This document shows, one piece after another, positions 1-5,662 of a stretch of DNA of 5,662 nt (within the stretch, counting starts at the first letter, position 1; every line of letters starts with the position of its first letter). The stretch spans positions 1 through 5,662 of the forward strand of contig CANMFV010000081.1 in the NCBI GenBank assembly GCA_947496835.1, read 5' to 3'. Source of the stretch: Flavobacteriales bacterium (lineage in GTDB: Bacteria; Bacteroidota; Bacteroidia; Flavobacteriales_D; Crocinitomicaceae). Below the pieces are notes generated by a model. The model had not been told where the DNA came from and did not search any database. It saw only the letters and a list, made by a program, of their open reading frames with translations. The position numbers and the translations under genes are program-made.

Positions 1-338
1 AAAATACAATCTACCGAAACAATTTTCTCTAAAGCCGAAAAAACGCTGTGTTTGACCTCCATTTTCTCCACGATTGCCTCGATAATTAAATCGCACGTTG
101 AAAGTCCTTCCAGTTGTGTAACATAGTGTATGTTTGATTCAATGGTTGTTTTTTGTTCAGAAGTGAATTTCCCTTTTTCAACCAATTTATCCAATGATTT
201 GGAAACGCCTGATTTTGCACGATCCAATTGTTCTGCATTAGCATCCATCAAATAAACGGGATGTCCGCATTGTGCAGCTACTTGTGCGATGCCAGAACCC
301 ATTGTTCCAGCTCCAATTACTCCAATTATTTTACTCAT
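1..338 (-). CDS. paaH: 3-hydroxyacyl-CoA dehydrogenase (PaaH/Hbd type), N-terminal part
   Basis: The gene is cut by the left edge of the window; 112 complete codons are present without a stop. It starts MSKIIGVIGAGTMGSGIAQV, a Rossmann-fold NAD-binding start with the glycine-rich GAGTMGSG loop at residues 10-17. The later stretch CDLIIEAIVEKMEVK (residues about 83-97) is also typical of this family. The catalytic His and the C-terminal dimerisation domain lie outside the window. The family oxidises 3-hydroxyacyl-CoA to 3-oxoacyl-CoA with NAD+ in the cytosol. The ATG overlaps the TGA of the upstream paaG-like gene in an ATGA junction, which supports this start and co-translation. The symbol paaH rests on that neighbour: alone, the sequence would equally fit a general 3-hydroxybutyryl-CoA dehydrogenase of beta-oxidation. 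Confidence 0.9.
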   Translation of the reverse strand, partial: MSKIIGVIGAGTMGSGIAQVAAQCGHPVYLMDANAEQLDRAKSGVSKSLDKLVEKGKFTSEQKTTIESNIHYVTQLEGLSTCDLIIEAIVEKMEVKHSVFSALEKIVSVDCI

Positions 339-1108
339 CTTCCTTTAAATACTGCTGGACGCTTTTGTATAAACGCATTGACGCCTTCTGTGAAGTCATC
401 TGTTTCTCCAGCTTCTGTTTGTAAACTTTCTTCTAAATCTAATTGATCTTCAAATGAATTAAATAATCCCAAATTCACCGCTTTTTTTGTTAATCCGAGT
501 CCATAAGTTGGCATCGTAGCTAAGTTTTCAGCAAGTTTGATTACTTCTTCATCGAAGGACTCATCTTCGAACACTTTGTAAATCATGTTCATTCGTTCCG
601 CATCGTCCGCAGAAACTTTATCTCCGGTCATCATTAAGGCCATCGCTTTTTGCATTCCAATCAATCTAGGAAGAAAGTAAGTGCCACCTGAATCTGGAAT
701 TAATCCGATTTTGGAGAATGCTTGAATAAATGACGCTGATTTTTTTGCCACCACGATGTCACATGCCAAGGCAATATTCGCACCCGCTCCTGCAGCTACA
801 CCATTCACGGCAGCAACAACTGGTTTTTCCAATTCTCTGATTTTAATGATGATTGGATTGTAGTGATCACGAACAATCGATTTTAATTCAGGTCCTTCCG
901 GATCAATCGCCTCCGCTAAATCTTGTCCTGCACAAAACGCTCGTCCTTCTCCTGTGAGTAAAACGGCACGTATTTCTGGATTAACCGCACAATCATCTAA
1001 TACCTCTTGCAGTTGTAAGGCCATTGTTTTATTAAACGAATTGAAGACACTTGGTCTGTTTAAGGTAATGCGACAAACGCCGTTTATGATTTCTTTTAAT
1101 ATTTCCAT
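335..1108 (-). CDS. paaG: PaaG-type enoyl-CoA hydratase/isomerase (1,2-epoxyphenylacetyl-CoA isomerase)
   Basis: This is a 257-residue crotonase-fold protein, the normal PaaG length. Visible family features are the LNRP strand near residue 16, FCAGQDL (58-64) and VNGVAAGAGAN (101-111), whose backbone amides form the oxyanion hole, FSKIGLIPDSGGT (131-143), YGLGLTKKA (202-210), and a C-terminal EGVNAFIQKR (241-250). These match E. coli PaaG as I remember it. The two glutamates used by classical enoyl-CoA hydratases are replaced here by Asn111 and Phe131, while Asp139 of the IPD motif is present, as expected for a PaaG isomerase. PaaG converts the epoxide of phenylacetyl-CoA to the oxepin form and can shift enoyl-CoA double bonds. 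The gene starts 25 bases after the WYL regulator stop without an obvious Shine-Dalgarno, and overlaps the following dehydrogenase gene by ATGA. A broader beta-oxidation role remains possible. Confidence 0.9.
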   Translation of the reverse strand: MEILKEIINGVCRITLNRPSVFNSFNKTMALQLQEVLDDCAVNPEIRAVLLTGEGRAFCAGQDLAEAIDPEGPELKSIVRDHYNPIIIKIRELEKPVVAAVNGVAAGAGANIALACDIVVAKKSASFIQAFSKIGLIPDSGGTYFLPRLIGMQKAMALMMTGDKVSADDAERMNMIYKVFEDESFDEEVIKLAENLATMPTYGLGLTKKAVNLGLFNSFEDQLDLEESLQTEAGETDDFTEGVNAFIQKRPAVFKGR

Positions 1109-1133
1109 AAGTTCTATTTTATAGGTAATTATC

Positions 1134-2150
1134 TTATTTCGATTGATATAATTTATTCAGTTGTTTCGCGCGTTCTGCCATCGCTTTACGTAAACTTTTT
1201 GGTTCCAACACTTCTAATTCCCCGGCGTATCCTAGCAAATTTCGGATGAATTCTTCTGATACCAAAACAGTTAATTCAAATAGACTAAATTCAGCAGATT
1301 CACTCGTTAGCTTTTGGGATTGATGAAAAGGTTGTGAAGAAATATACTTTGCTGCAATCGGATTCGCTTTAAATAAAATCCGTTCTGCTTTTCCTTTGTA
1401 TGACGTTATTCCAATCGTGTCTTGAAAATACAATTCTGGCTCAAAATCGATTGGGAGGCTTGCTTCATCCTCAAGGATTTTCGGTTCTTGCATGCGATCT
1501 AAGGCGTACGTAATGATGTCGTTTTTCAATTTGTCAAAACAGATGAGGTACCAGCGATTTCTATATTCCTTTAAAAAAAGAGGCGATACTTTTCTAGGTT
1601 TCTCGATTCCTTTCACAAAACTTGCATAAATGAACCAAAGCATTTTTTTTCCACGAATGGCTTCCAAAATCATAGGAAGGTGTTCATTCCCACCACTAGA
1701 AACGACAGACTCAAATTGCACAAATTTCTGAATGTCTTCATCTTCAGGATTTCCACCGATAGAAACTCGGTCAACAATTTTATCAATGGCATTTCCAAAC
1801 TGCTGGAAAAAAGGAACTTCTTTAAACTGCTGTAGCGTTTTAACAGCAAATTTTATGGAACTCAGTTCATCTTCGGATAGCGGAATATCGTTGATACTGA
1901 AATTTTGATCCTCGTAATAATAACCTTTGTGAAGTTTGCTGTATTTGATTGGTGCGTCATGTTCCATCTTCATATTGAACATATCCTTTTCAATGGTCGA
2001 ATCACAAATGTTATTTCCATCATACGATCCGTAAAGTGATTCTTCACAAGCGGCACGCAGTTCTTGTTTGCTTGGAAATGGCTTGTACTTATTCCGCAAC
2101 ATCCGATCGATGATGCGAAAACGAATCAAGGCATTTTTAATATGTGGCAT
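1134..2150 (-). CDS. WYL-domain helix-turn-helix transcriptional regulator
   Basis: This 338-residue cytosolic regulator has the usual length and layout of the YafY/PafC-like WYL family. Residues 1-80 form a winged helix-turn-helix: an initial helix (IRFRIIDRML, 9-18), a recognition-helix segment DSTIEKDMFNM (50-60), and a wing ending in HKGYYYED (74-81). A helical linker follows. The WYL domain spans about 157-235 and contains the name-giving residues Trp200-Tyr201-Leu202 in RNRWYLICFD. A C-terminal WCX-like extension ends with RNLLGYAGELEVLEP (303-317). WYL domains are thought to bind nucleic acid or nucleotide-type ligands and to switch DNA binding; the ligand here cannot be read from the sequence. 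Its ATG overlaps the stop of the 472-residue gene (TAATG), so the two are probably translated together. Its targets could be this operon, the paa-type genes downstream, or something distant. Confidence 0.9.
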   Translation of the reverse strand: MPHIKNALIRFRIIDRMLRNKYKPFPSKQELRAACEESLYGSYDGNNICDSTIEKDMFNMKMEHDAPIKYSKLHKGYYYEDQNFSINDIPLSEDELSSIKFAVKTLQQFKEVPFFQQFGNAIDKIVDRVSIGGNPEDEDIQKFVQFESVVSSGGNEHLPMILEAIRGKKMLWFIYASFVKGIEKPRKVSPLFLKEYRNRWYLICFDKLKNDIITYALDRMQEPKILEDEASLPIDFEPELYFQDTIGITSYKGKAERILFKANPIAAKYISSQPFHQSQKLTSESAEFSLFELTVLVSEEFIRNLLGYAGELEVLEPKSLRKAMAERAKQLNKLYQSK

Positions 2151-3568
2151 TAGTTCAACACAGCTTTTTTCTGATACCCAAACAATTCAAAAAACTTAAT
2201 GGCTTGTACTACTTCATATGGAACATCTTCTTCCCAACTTACGCCACCAGATTTAATTTTGCTCAAAACATCGTCCGAAAGAATATGTAACAGTCTTTCG
2301 TTATATTCTGGCATGGAAGCAATTTTATCATTCGCTTGCATGTAGGTAAGAAGTCCAGTAAGATTTTCAGGCAATTTGATGTTGTTTAGTCCGTAAATTT
2401 CTCCTGTATCTACATTGATTGCAGGGTAAACATACAACTTAACATTGTGACCAAATCCACGTCCAAATGCCTCCAATAATCCACCCGGAAGATTGTCGTA
2501 ATATTTTTCATCGAAAATAATGTGAAGGTTGTAAACCCCCATGATTACGCCAACAAGGTTTCCTTTAGCAATAGCAGATAAGTATTCTAACATTTTGTAA
2601 TGTTTCAAGTAATTTGAAATCATCACCGTATACCCCAGTGAACCTAGCAGTTCTGCACGGTCTAAGAAATCTTTATCTGAAATCTTTCCGTCAGCGGTTA
2701 AATCTTTTAAGGTCAACTCGAAGACAACTTCCAAGTTTTCTTCTTTCACCCGATTTTCTTTCAAAAACTCCTTTCGAGCATTCTCAATCATATCGATGTG
2801 AACCTTTGTTACGGGACGAAAACGTCCACGCATTAAGAGGATATTTTTTTTGTATAACGCAGTTGAAGGCTGCATGACATTTTTCGCTAAATCGAACATT
2901 GTCGCATTGGTGATCCCACGTCGAACTAAATTCAGTGCAATAATGCGGTTGTCCATTTCTTCAAAGTCAGGACCTGAAATTCGAAGCATGTCGATTTCCA
3001 TGCGATCTCTTGGAAGACGCTGAACGATTCCGTCGATGAATTCATCAATGGTGGCAGATTGAAAATAACACGCATAGATTAAATTTACACCCAATATTCC
3101 AAGCGCTTCTTGCTGAGCCTTATGACTATTGTCGTGCATTTTAATGTGCAAAATAACCGTATTAGGTTTCTTATCAATTCCCAATTGGAAACGCATGCCC
3201 ACCCATCCTTGACCTTGGTTTGTTTTGTGGTAATTTAACGATTCTACCGTATTACAAAACGAGAAGAATCGAGCCTCTCTATTCTTAACTGGTAAAATAT
3301 CTTGGAGGTGTAAAAACTCAGTCTCCAACATTGTTGTAAGTCTCTCTTCACAGACGTAACGTATTGTTTCTCCATACATGGAATCTGAAACCTTCATGTC
3401 ATAAGCAGACTGTGTATAGGCAATTGTGCCCGAACTCCCACCAGCTTTGAAAAAGTTTGCAGCGACTTCTTGACCAGCACCAATCTCTGCAAAACACCCG
3501 TAAATATCTGGTGTTAAGTTGATTTTTAATGCTTTTTCTTCGGTCGTTAGTCTCGTATTTTCTCCCAT
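2150..3568 (-). CDS. Uncharacterised conserved 472-residue cytosolic protein
   Basis: I do not assign a function. The protein has no signal peptide or membrane segment, so it is probably cytosolic. The N-terminal third has a dense, conserved-looking stretch: CFAEIGAGQEVAANFF (25-40), GGSSGTIAYTQSAYDMKVSD (43-62) and IRYVCEERL (69-77). The middle contains HIKMHDNSH (141-149) and MRGRFRPVTKVHIDMI (246-261). The second faintly resembles the GxFxPxHxGH nucleotide-binding start of nicotinamide/nicotinate mononucleotide adenylyltransferases, but it is internal, lacks the GH pair, and has no recognisable downstream ISSTxxR motif. The C-terminal part contains a glycine-rich NLPGGLLEAFGRGFGHNVKLYVYPA (split here only by position, 359-383). 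I recall relatives across Bacteroidota carrying conflicting automatic names, which I would not trust. The gene is joined by TAATG junctions to the di-heme peroxidase upstream and the WYL regulator downstream, which suggests matched expression with both. The reading frame is sure; the role is not. Confidence 0.85.
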   Translation of the reverse strand: MGENTRLTTEEKALKINLTPDIYGCFAEIGAGQEVAANFFKAGGSSGTIAYTQSAYDMKVSDSMYGETIRYVCEERLTTMLETEFLHLQDILPVKNREARFFSFCNTVESLNYHKTNQGQGWVGMRFQLGIDKKPNTVILHIKMHDNSHKAQQEALGILGVNLIYACYFQSATIDEFIDGIVQRLPRDRMEIDMLRISGPDFEEMDNRIIALNLVRRGITNATMFDLAKNVMQPSTALYKKNILLMRGRFRPVTKVHIDMIENARKEFLKENRVKEENLEVVFELTLKDLTADGKISDKDFLDRAELLGSLGYTVMISNYLKHYKMLEYLSAIAKGNLVGVIMGVYNLHIIFDEKYYDNLPGGLLEAFGRGFGHNVKLYVYPAINVDTGEIYGLNNIKLPENLTGLLTYMQANDKIASMPEYNERLLHILSDDVLSKIKSGGVSWEEDVPYEVVQAIKFFELFGYQKKAVLN

Positions 3569-4638
3569 TAATTCGGATCTTTAAATGATGGATTATTGAT
3601 GAAATTGTAGTCACTTAATGTGAGTAAAAATTTCTTTAACAAATATTTTTCTTGTGCGTCTAACTGAACTCCACCTTGGTTTGCGAATTCGATTAGTGGA
3701 TCAATTGTTGGACTCATATGAATTCCACTTGAGTAATGTTCAATGACTTCATCCAACGTAGTAAATCTACCATCATGCATATAAGGCGCAGTTAAAGCAA
3801 TGTTTCGGAGTGTAGTGACTTTAAACTTACCATAATCTTCAGGATTCTGCGTGACACCACCTCTTCCTAAATCACTAAACGCGGCATCTAGGCCATTGTT
3901 ACTAAATTTTTTCACCCGCATTAATGGACCATTATGGCAATGAAAACAATCGGCACCATTTAAACTTTTGAATAAATCGTAACCCGCCCACTCGTCTAAA
4001 TCAATGGTCGATAATAATGACTGCTCTGCTGTACTCAACACCATATTGTTCTCAAACTTGTACATAACATCAAATTTTGATTCACTTGAAATCATGGTGC
4101 GAATAAATTGTGCGATAGCCTTAGTTGCTTTCACCGAATCTACTCCTTCTTCACCGAATGCTCTAAAAAAGCGATTTCGGTATTTTACATCAGCATTAAG
4201 TTTATGAATCGCATCTTTCCAAGATTGATGCATTTCGATGGGATTTGATACAGGTTCAATGATTTGAGACTCTAAGGTTGTTTTCCTGCCGTCCCAGAAG
4301 AAGAAGTTCTCCCACCCAATGTTAATCAATGCCATGGATTGACGATTCCCAGAAACACCATCAATTCCAACGGAATATTGATTAGGATCCGAAAAGGCAT
4401 TTTGAGGCATGTGACATGAAGCGCAATTCATGGAATTGTCCCCACTGAGTTGTTTCTCGTAAAAGAGAAAGCGTCCAAGTTCAACTCCTTCAACGGTCAT
4501 TGGATTATCCGAAGGAATAATCATGTCAGGAAAATGCGCTGGTATTTTTAATTGATAAGGTGTAGGTGTATAATCAGCTTTGTCTTTACGACAAGCTACC
4601 AATAGAAACAAAAAAGAGAAAACAACTACGAATTTCAT
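3568..4638 (-). CDS. Di-heme cytochrome c peroxidase-like lipoprotein (MauG/MbnH type)
   Basis: This 356-residue exported di-heme protein has a hydrophobic start with the lipobox LLVAC, so Cys16 should be lipidated. Two c-type heme motifs are intact: CASCH at residues 72-76 (bases 4411-4425) and CFHCH at 231-235 (bases 3934-3948). After the first comes FFFWDGR with Trp115, then Gln125 and Glu135 (in NPIEM). Their 10-residue spacing equals that of MauG Trp93, Gln103 and Glu113, around the peroxidatic heme. Near the C-terminus, APYMHDGRFTTLDEVIEHY places Tyr302 where I expect the second heme's distal ligand: Met in bacterial peroxidases, Tyr in MauG. The family either reduces peroxide using cytochrome electrons or, in MauG and MbnH, oxidises residues of a partner protein. 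The gene directly follows an MbnP-family gene with a TAATG overlap, favouring the MbnH-like role. A plain periplasmic peroxidase is the alternative. Confidence 0.93.
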   Translation of the reverse strand: MKFVVVFSFLFLLVACRKDKADYTPTPYQLKIPAHFPDMIIPSDNPMTVEGVELGRFLFYEKQLSGDNSMNCASCHMPQNAFSDPNQYSVGIDGVSGNRQSMALINIGWENFFFWDGRKTTLESQIIEPVSNPIEMHQSWKDAIHKLNADVKYRNRFFRAFGEEGVDSVKATKAIAQFIRTMISSESKFDVMYKFENNMVLSTAEQSLLSTIDLDEWAGYDLFKSLNGADCFHCHNGPLMRVKKFSNNGLDAAFSDLGRGGVTQNPEDYGKFKVTTLRNIALTAPYMHDGRFTTLDEVIEHYSSGIHMSPTIDPLIEFANQGGVQLDAQEKYLLKKFLLTLSDYNFINNPSFKDPN

Positions 4639-5384
4639 TAGTATAATGTTAACGCATTTTTGAAGTTTTGAATCACTTTTTGTGTTAAGGACTCTTGTCC
4701 AGCACCAGTATGTGTCAAATGTTCGTCCTTCAAGTTAATTGGACTCAATGGATTTGAAAGAAAGCTCGCTAAATCTAATTTCAAAGGCAATTCCCAACTG
4801 TTATTTCCTTTGTCTTGCCAAGTGACATTTTCAAAATTGAAAGATTGCAAATACGCATCCGTTCCAACATGAAAACTGAAACTCAAGTCTAGATTATTTG
4901 TCGCATCAACAATTGTATCCACTTTGCCTTCAAAATTCAGAAAGATATAACCTGGATTCCAACCCCAATGCATTGGTCCTGCGTTACTGATGTTCAAAGG
5001 ACTGTCATTTGGAAAAGCGGACGGATCGAGGTGGTTTAAACTAGAGTCAACGCCAATTTTACCTGTTAGATTAGCAAAGTTTAAGTGATTTCCGGGTTTC
5101 GACACCAAAGTTGAACCTGTTTCACGAAAATTGAACAAGGCAGCATCGATTAATTGATTGGTTCCATTACCCAACAAGGTGAAATAACACGTCAATTCGG
5201 TGAATTTAACTTTGTATCCCTCGGCAGTCGTATAAACCGAATCCATGAAGAAGGTTTGAGAACCATATGTCGGATTGATCGATACTTTCACTGTTTCCAC
5301 TACAGGAATAATCGGTTTCGGTTCCTCTGGATCACAACTCCAAAGTAAGGGCGATAAGAGCAATAAATAGAGTAATTTCTTCAT
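4638..5384 (-). CDS. MbnP-family (copper-binding type) lipoprotein
   Basis: This 248-residue protein begins MKKLLYLLLLSPLLWSC, a lipoprotein signal with Cys17 as the lipidated residue (Trp at -2 is unusual but tolerable). The acidic DPEEP that follows resembles Bacteroidota surface-export signals. The mature part looks beta-rich, as in the MbnP domain. Family-like blocks are CYFTLLGNGTNQLIDAALF (66-84, strands), the GVDSSLNHLDPSAF segment (111-124), and above all GPMHWGWNPGYIFLNFEG (136-153), followed by FHVGT (171-175). In methanotroph MbnP, copper binding needs a tryptophan that the di-heme enzyme MbnH oxidises to kynurenine. Mature tryptophans here are 140, 142, 189 and 197; histidines are 100, 118, 139, 172, 222 and 225. 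The only cysteines are 17 and 66, so this is not the four-Cys branch. The di-heme gene follows directly with a one-base overlap. Family membership is firm; copper binding and kynurenine formation are inferred. Confidence 0.85.
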   Translation of the reverse strand: MKKLLYLLLLSPLLWSCDPEEPKPIIPVVETVKVSINPTYGSQTFFMDSVYTTAEGYKVKFTELTCYFTLLGNGTNQLIDAALFNFRETGSTLVSKPGNHLNFANLTGKIGVDSSLNHLDPSAFPNDSPLNISNAGPMHWGWNPGYIFLNFEGKVDTIVDATNNLDLSFSFHVGTDAYLQSFNFENVTWQDKGNNSWELPLKLDLASFLSNPLSPINLKDEHLTHTGAGQESLTQKVIQNFKNALTLY

Positions 5385-5476
5385 GTAACAAATTTACCTT
5401 AAAACAATCAAATTTTGTTCTTAATTTTAAAAAATCCTCTGAACATTCTTTATCCAATTCAATTTCAATATAAACT
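5385..5476. promoter_or_regulatory. Divergent intergenic region between the operon and the helicase gene
   Basis: These 92 AT-rich bases separate two genes reading apart, so they must hold the promoter of the helicase gene and probably that of the minus-strand operon. Visible elements are the TAAATTTG box on the minus strand, a near match TAATTTTA on the plus strand (5422-5429), and a short inverted repeat AACAA-7 bases-TTGTT (5403-5419) that could be an operator but is too short to be convincing. No Shine-Dalgarno precedes either start, as is common in this phylum. No small gene or terminator was seen. Confidence 0.6.
5389..5396 (-). promoter_or_regulatory. Candidate Bacteroidota -7 promoter box for the minus-strand operon
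   Basis: Read on the minus strand, the bases are TAAATTTG, a full match to the Bacteroidota -7 consensus TAnnTTTG. It lies four bases before the ATG of the MbnP-family gene, so a transcript from it would start almost at the start codon and be nearly leaderless. No TTTG was found at the usual distance of about 19-21 bases upstream; the nearest is only 12 bases away. In DNA this AT-rich the match may be chance. Confidence 0.3.
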
Positions 5477-5662
5477 ATGCAAAATATTGACCGAAACATT
5501 CATCCTCTCAGTGTTTTAAGTGCTTCGGCAGGTTCCGGGAAAACACATCAATTGGTTCTTGAATACCTCAGTATTTTATTGAAGGATGCTCAGTATAAAA
5601 GGAAATATAAAAGCATTGTAGCCATGACTTTTACGAATAAGGCTGCAAGTGAAATGAAGGAA
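5477..5662 (+). CDS. UvrD/RecB-type ATP-dependent helicase, N-terminal part
   Basis: The gene is cut by the right edge; exactly 62 codons are present: ATG at 5477, open to the last base. The start MQNIDRNIHPLSVLSASAGS leads straight into helicase motif I (Walker A) ASAGSGKT at residues 16-23, with Lys22 and Thr23 for ATP phosphate and magnesium binding. It continues into HQLVLEYLSILL. Motif Ia follows as AMTFTNKAASEMKE (49-62). This is the superfamily 1 start typical of UvrD, RecB and AddA. Motif I so close to the N-terminus and the SASAGSGKT wording resemble the large (about 1000 residues) Bacteroidota AddA/RecB-like helicase-nucleases of double-strand break repair. Whether a C-terminal nuclease domain exists cannot be seen here. 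It reads away from the rest of the window and is probably functionally unrelated. Confidence 0.9.
   Translation, partial: MQNIDRNIHPLSVLSASAGSGKTHQLVLEYLSILLKDAQYKRKYKSIVAMTFTNKAASEMKE

Larger units (their letters stand above)
1..5384 (-). other. Probable co-transcribed six-gene run
   Basis: Six minus-strand genes follow one another without room for a terminator. Junctions are TAATG at 2148-2152, 3566-3570 and 4636-4640, ATGA at 335-338, and one 25-base gap (1109-1133) between the WYL regulator and paaG. That gap shows no hairpin and no TAnnTTTG box, so read-through into paaG and the dehydrogenase is likely, though a promoter inside the WYL gene cannot be excluded. The coupling of the first four genes is better supported than that of all six. 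Confidence 0.6.

Noticed and set aside
228..446. Plus-strand 72-codon frame across the paaG/dehydrogenase overlap
   Set aside because: Both genes underneath are strongly supported on the other strand; the frame is antisense and Cys/Ser-rich without a pattern.
1109..1133. Possible terminator or promoter between the WYL regulator and paaG
   Set aside because: The 25-base gap contains no hairpin with a T-run on the minus strand and no TAnnTTTG box.
2785..2832. MRGRFRPVTKVHIDMI as an NMN adenylyltransferase active site
   Set aside because: The motif is internal rather than N-terminal, lacks the GH dipeptide, and no ISSTxxR-type second motif was found, so the function was not assigned.
2614..2877. 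Plus-strand reading frame of 87 codons inside the 472-residue gene
   Set aside because: It lies antisense within a well-supported coding sequence, its product has no recognisable features, and it has no promoter or start signal of its own.
3399..3614. Minus-strand 71-codon frame overlapping the junction of the di-heme and 472-residue genes
   Set aside because: It is a shifted frame of two solid genes joined by a TAATG overlap; its composition is rich in Arg, Ser and Cys, typical of a shadow frame.
4004..4207. Plus-strand 67-codon frame antisense to the di-heme gene
   Set aside because: It lies wholly inside the peroxidase coding sequence, with no family resemblance and no start signal.
5154..5348. 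Plus-strand 64-codon frame antisense to the MbnP-family gene
   Set aside because: It overlaps the conserved N-terminal half of a supported lipoprotein gene and shows no features of its own.
5403..5419. AACAA-7 bases-TTGTT inverted repeat as an operator
   Set aside because: Five-base arms in very AT-rich DNA are expected by chance; it is mentioned in the intergenic entry but not called as a site.

Overview
The window looks like chromosome from a member of the Bacteroidota, most likely order Flavobacteriales. The evidence is AT-rich DNA, starts without clear Shine-Dalgarno sequences, short Bacteroidota-style lipoprotein signals, a candidate TAnnTTTG -7 promoter box, and the protein families present. 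No RNA genes, insertion sequences, CRISPR arrays or long repeats were seen.

Almost everything lies on the minus strand and reads from right to left as one tightly packed run from 5384 to the left edge. In order of transcription it holds: an MbnP-family lipoprotein (5384-4638); a di-heme MauG/MbnH-type cytochrome c peroxidase-like lipoprotein (4638-3568); an uncharacterised 472-residue cytosolic protein (3568-2150); a WYL-domain transcriptional regulator (2150-1134); after a 25-base gap, a PaaG-type enoyl-CoA isomerase (1108-335); and the N-terminal part of a 3-hydroxyacyl-CoA dehydrogenase (338 to the left edge). The first three junctions are all TAATG, where stop and start share one base. 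The last is ATGA. This suggests translational coupling inside one or two operons.

At the right edge, past a 92-base divergent intergenic region (5385-5476), a plus-strand gene begins. It is the N-terminal 62 residues of a UvrD/RecB-type helicase with an intact Walker A motif.

Two functional themes are present. The first is a likely enzyme-substrate pair. In methanotrophs, MbnH is a di-heme MauG relative that oxidises a tryptophan of MbnP to kynurenine, creating a copper site. Here a two-gene relative of that pair sits without methanobactin genes, and both proteins appear to be lipid-anchored. The second theme is CoA-thioester catabolism, with PaaG and PaaH-like steps of aerobic phenylacetate breakdown or a related beta-oxidation. 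The 472-residue protein and the WYL regulator lie between the two themes; what links them is unknown. The most interesting content is the MbnP/MbnH-like pair and the uncharacterised protein coupled to it.
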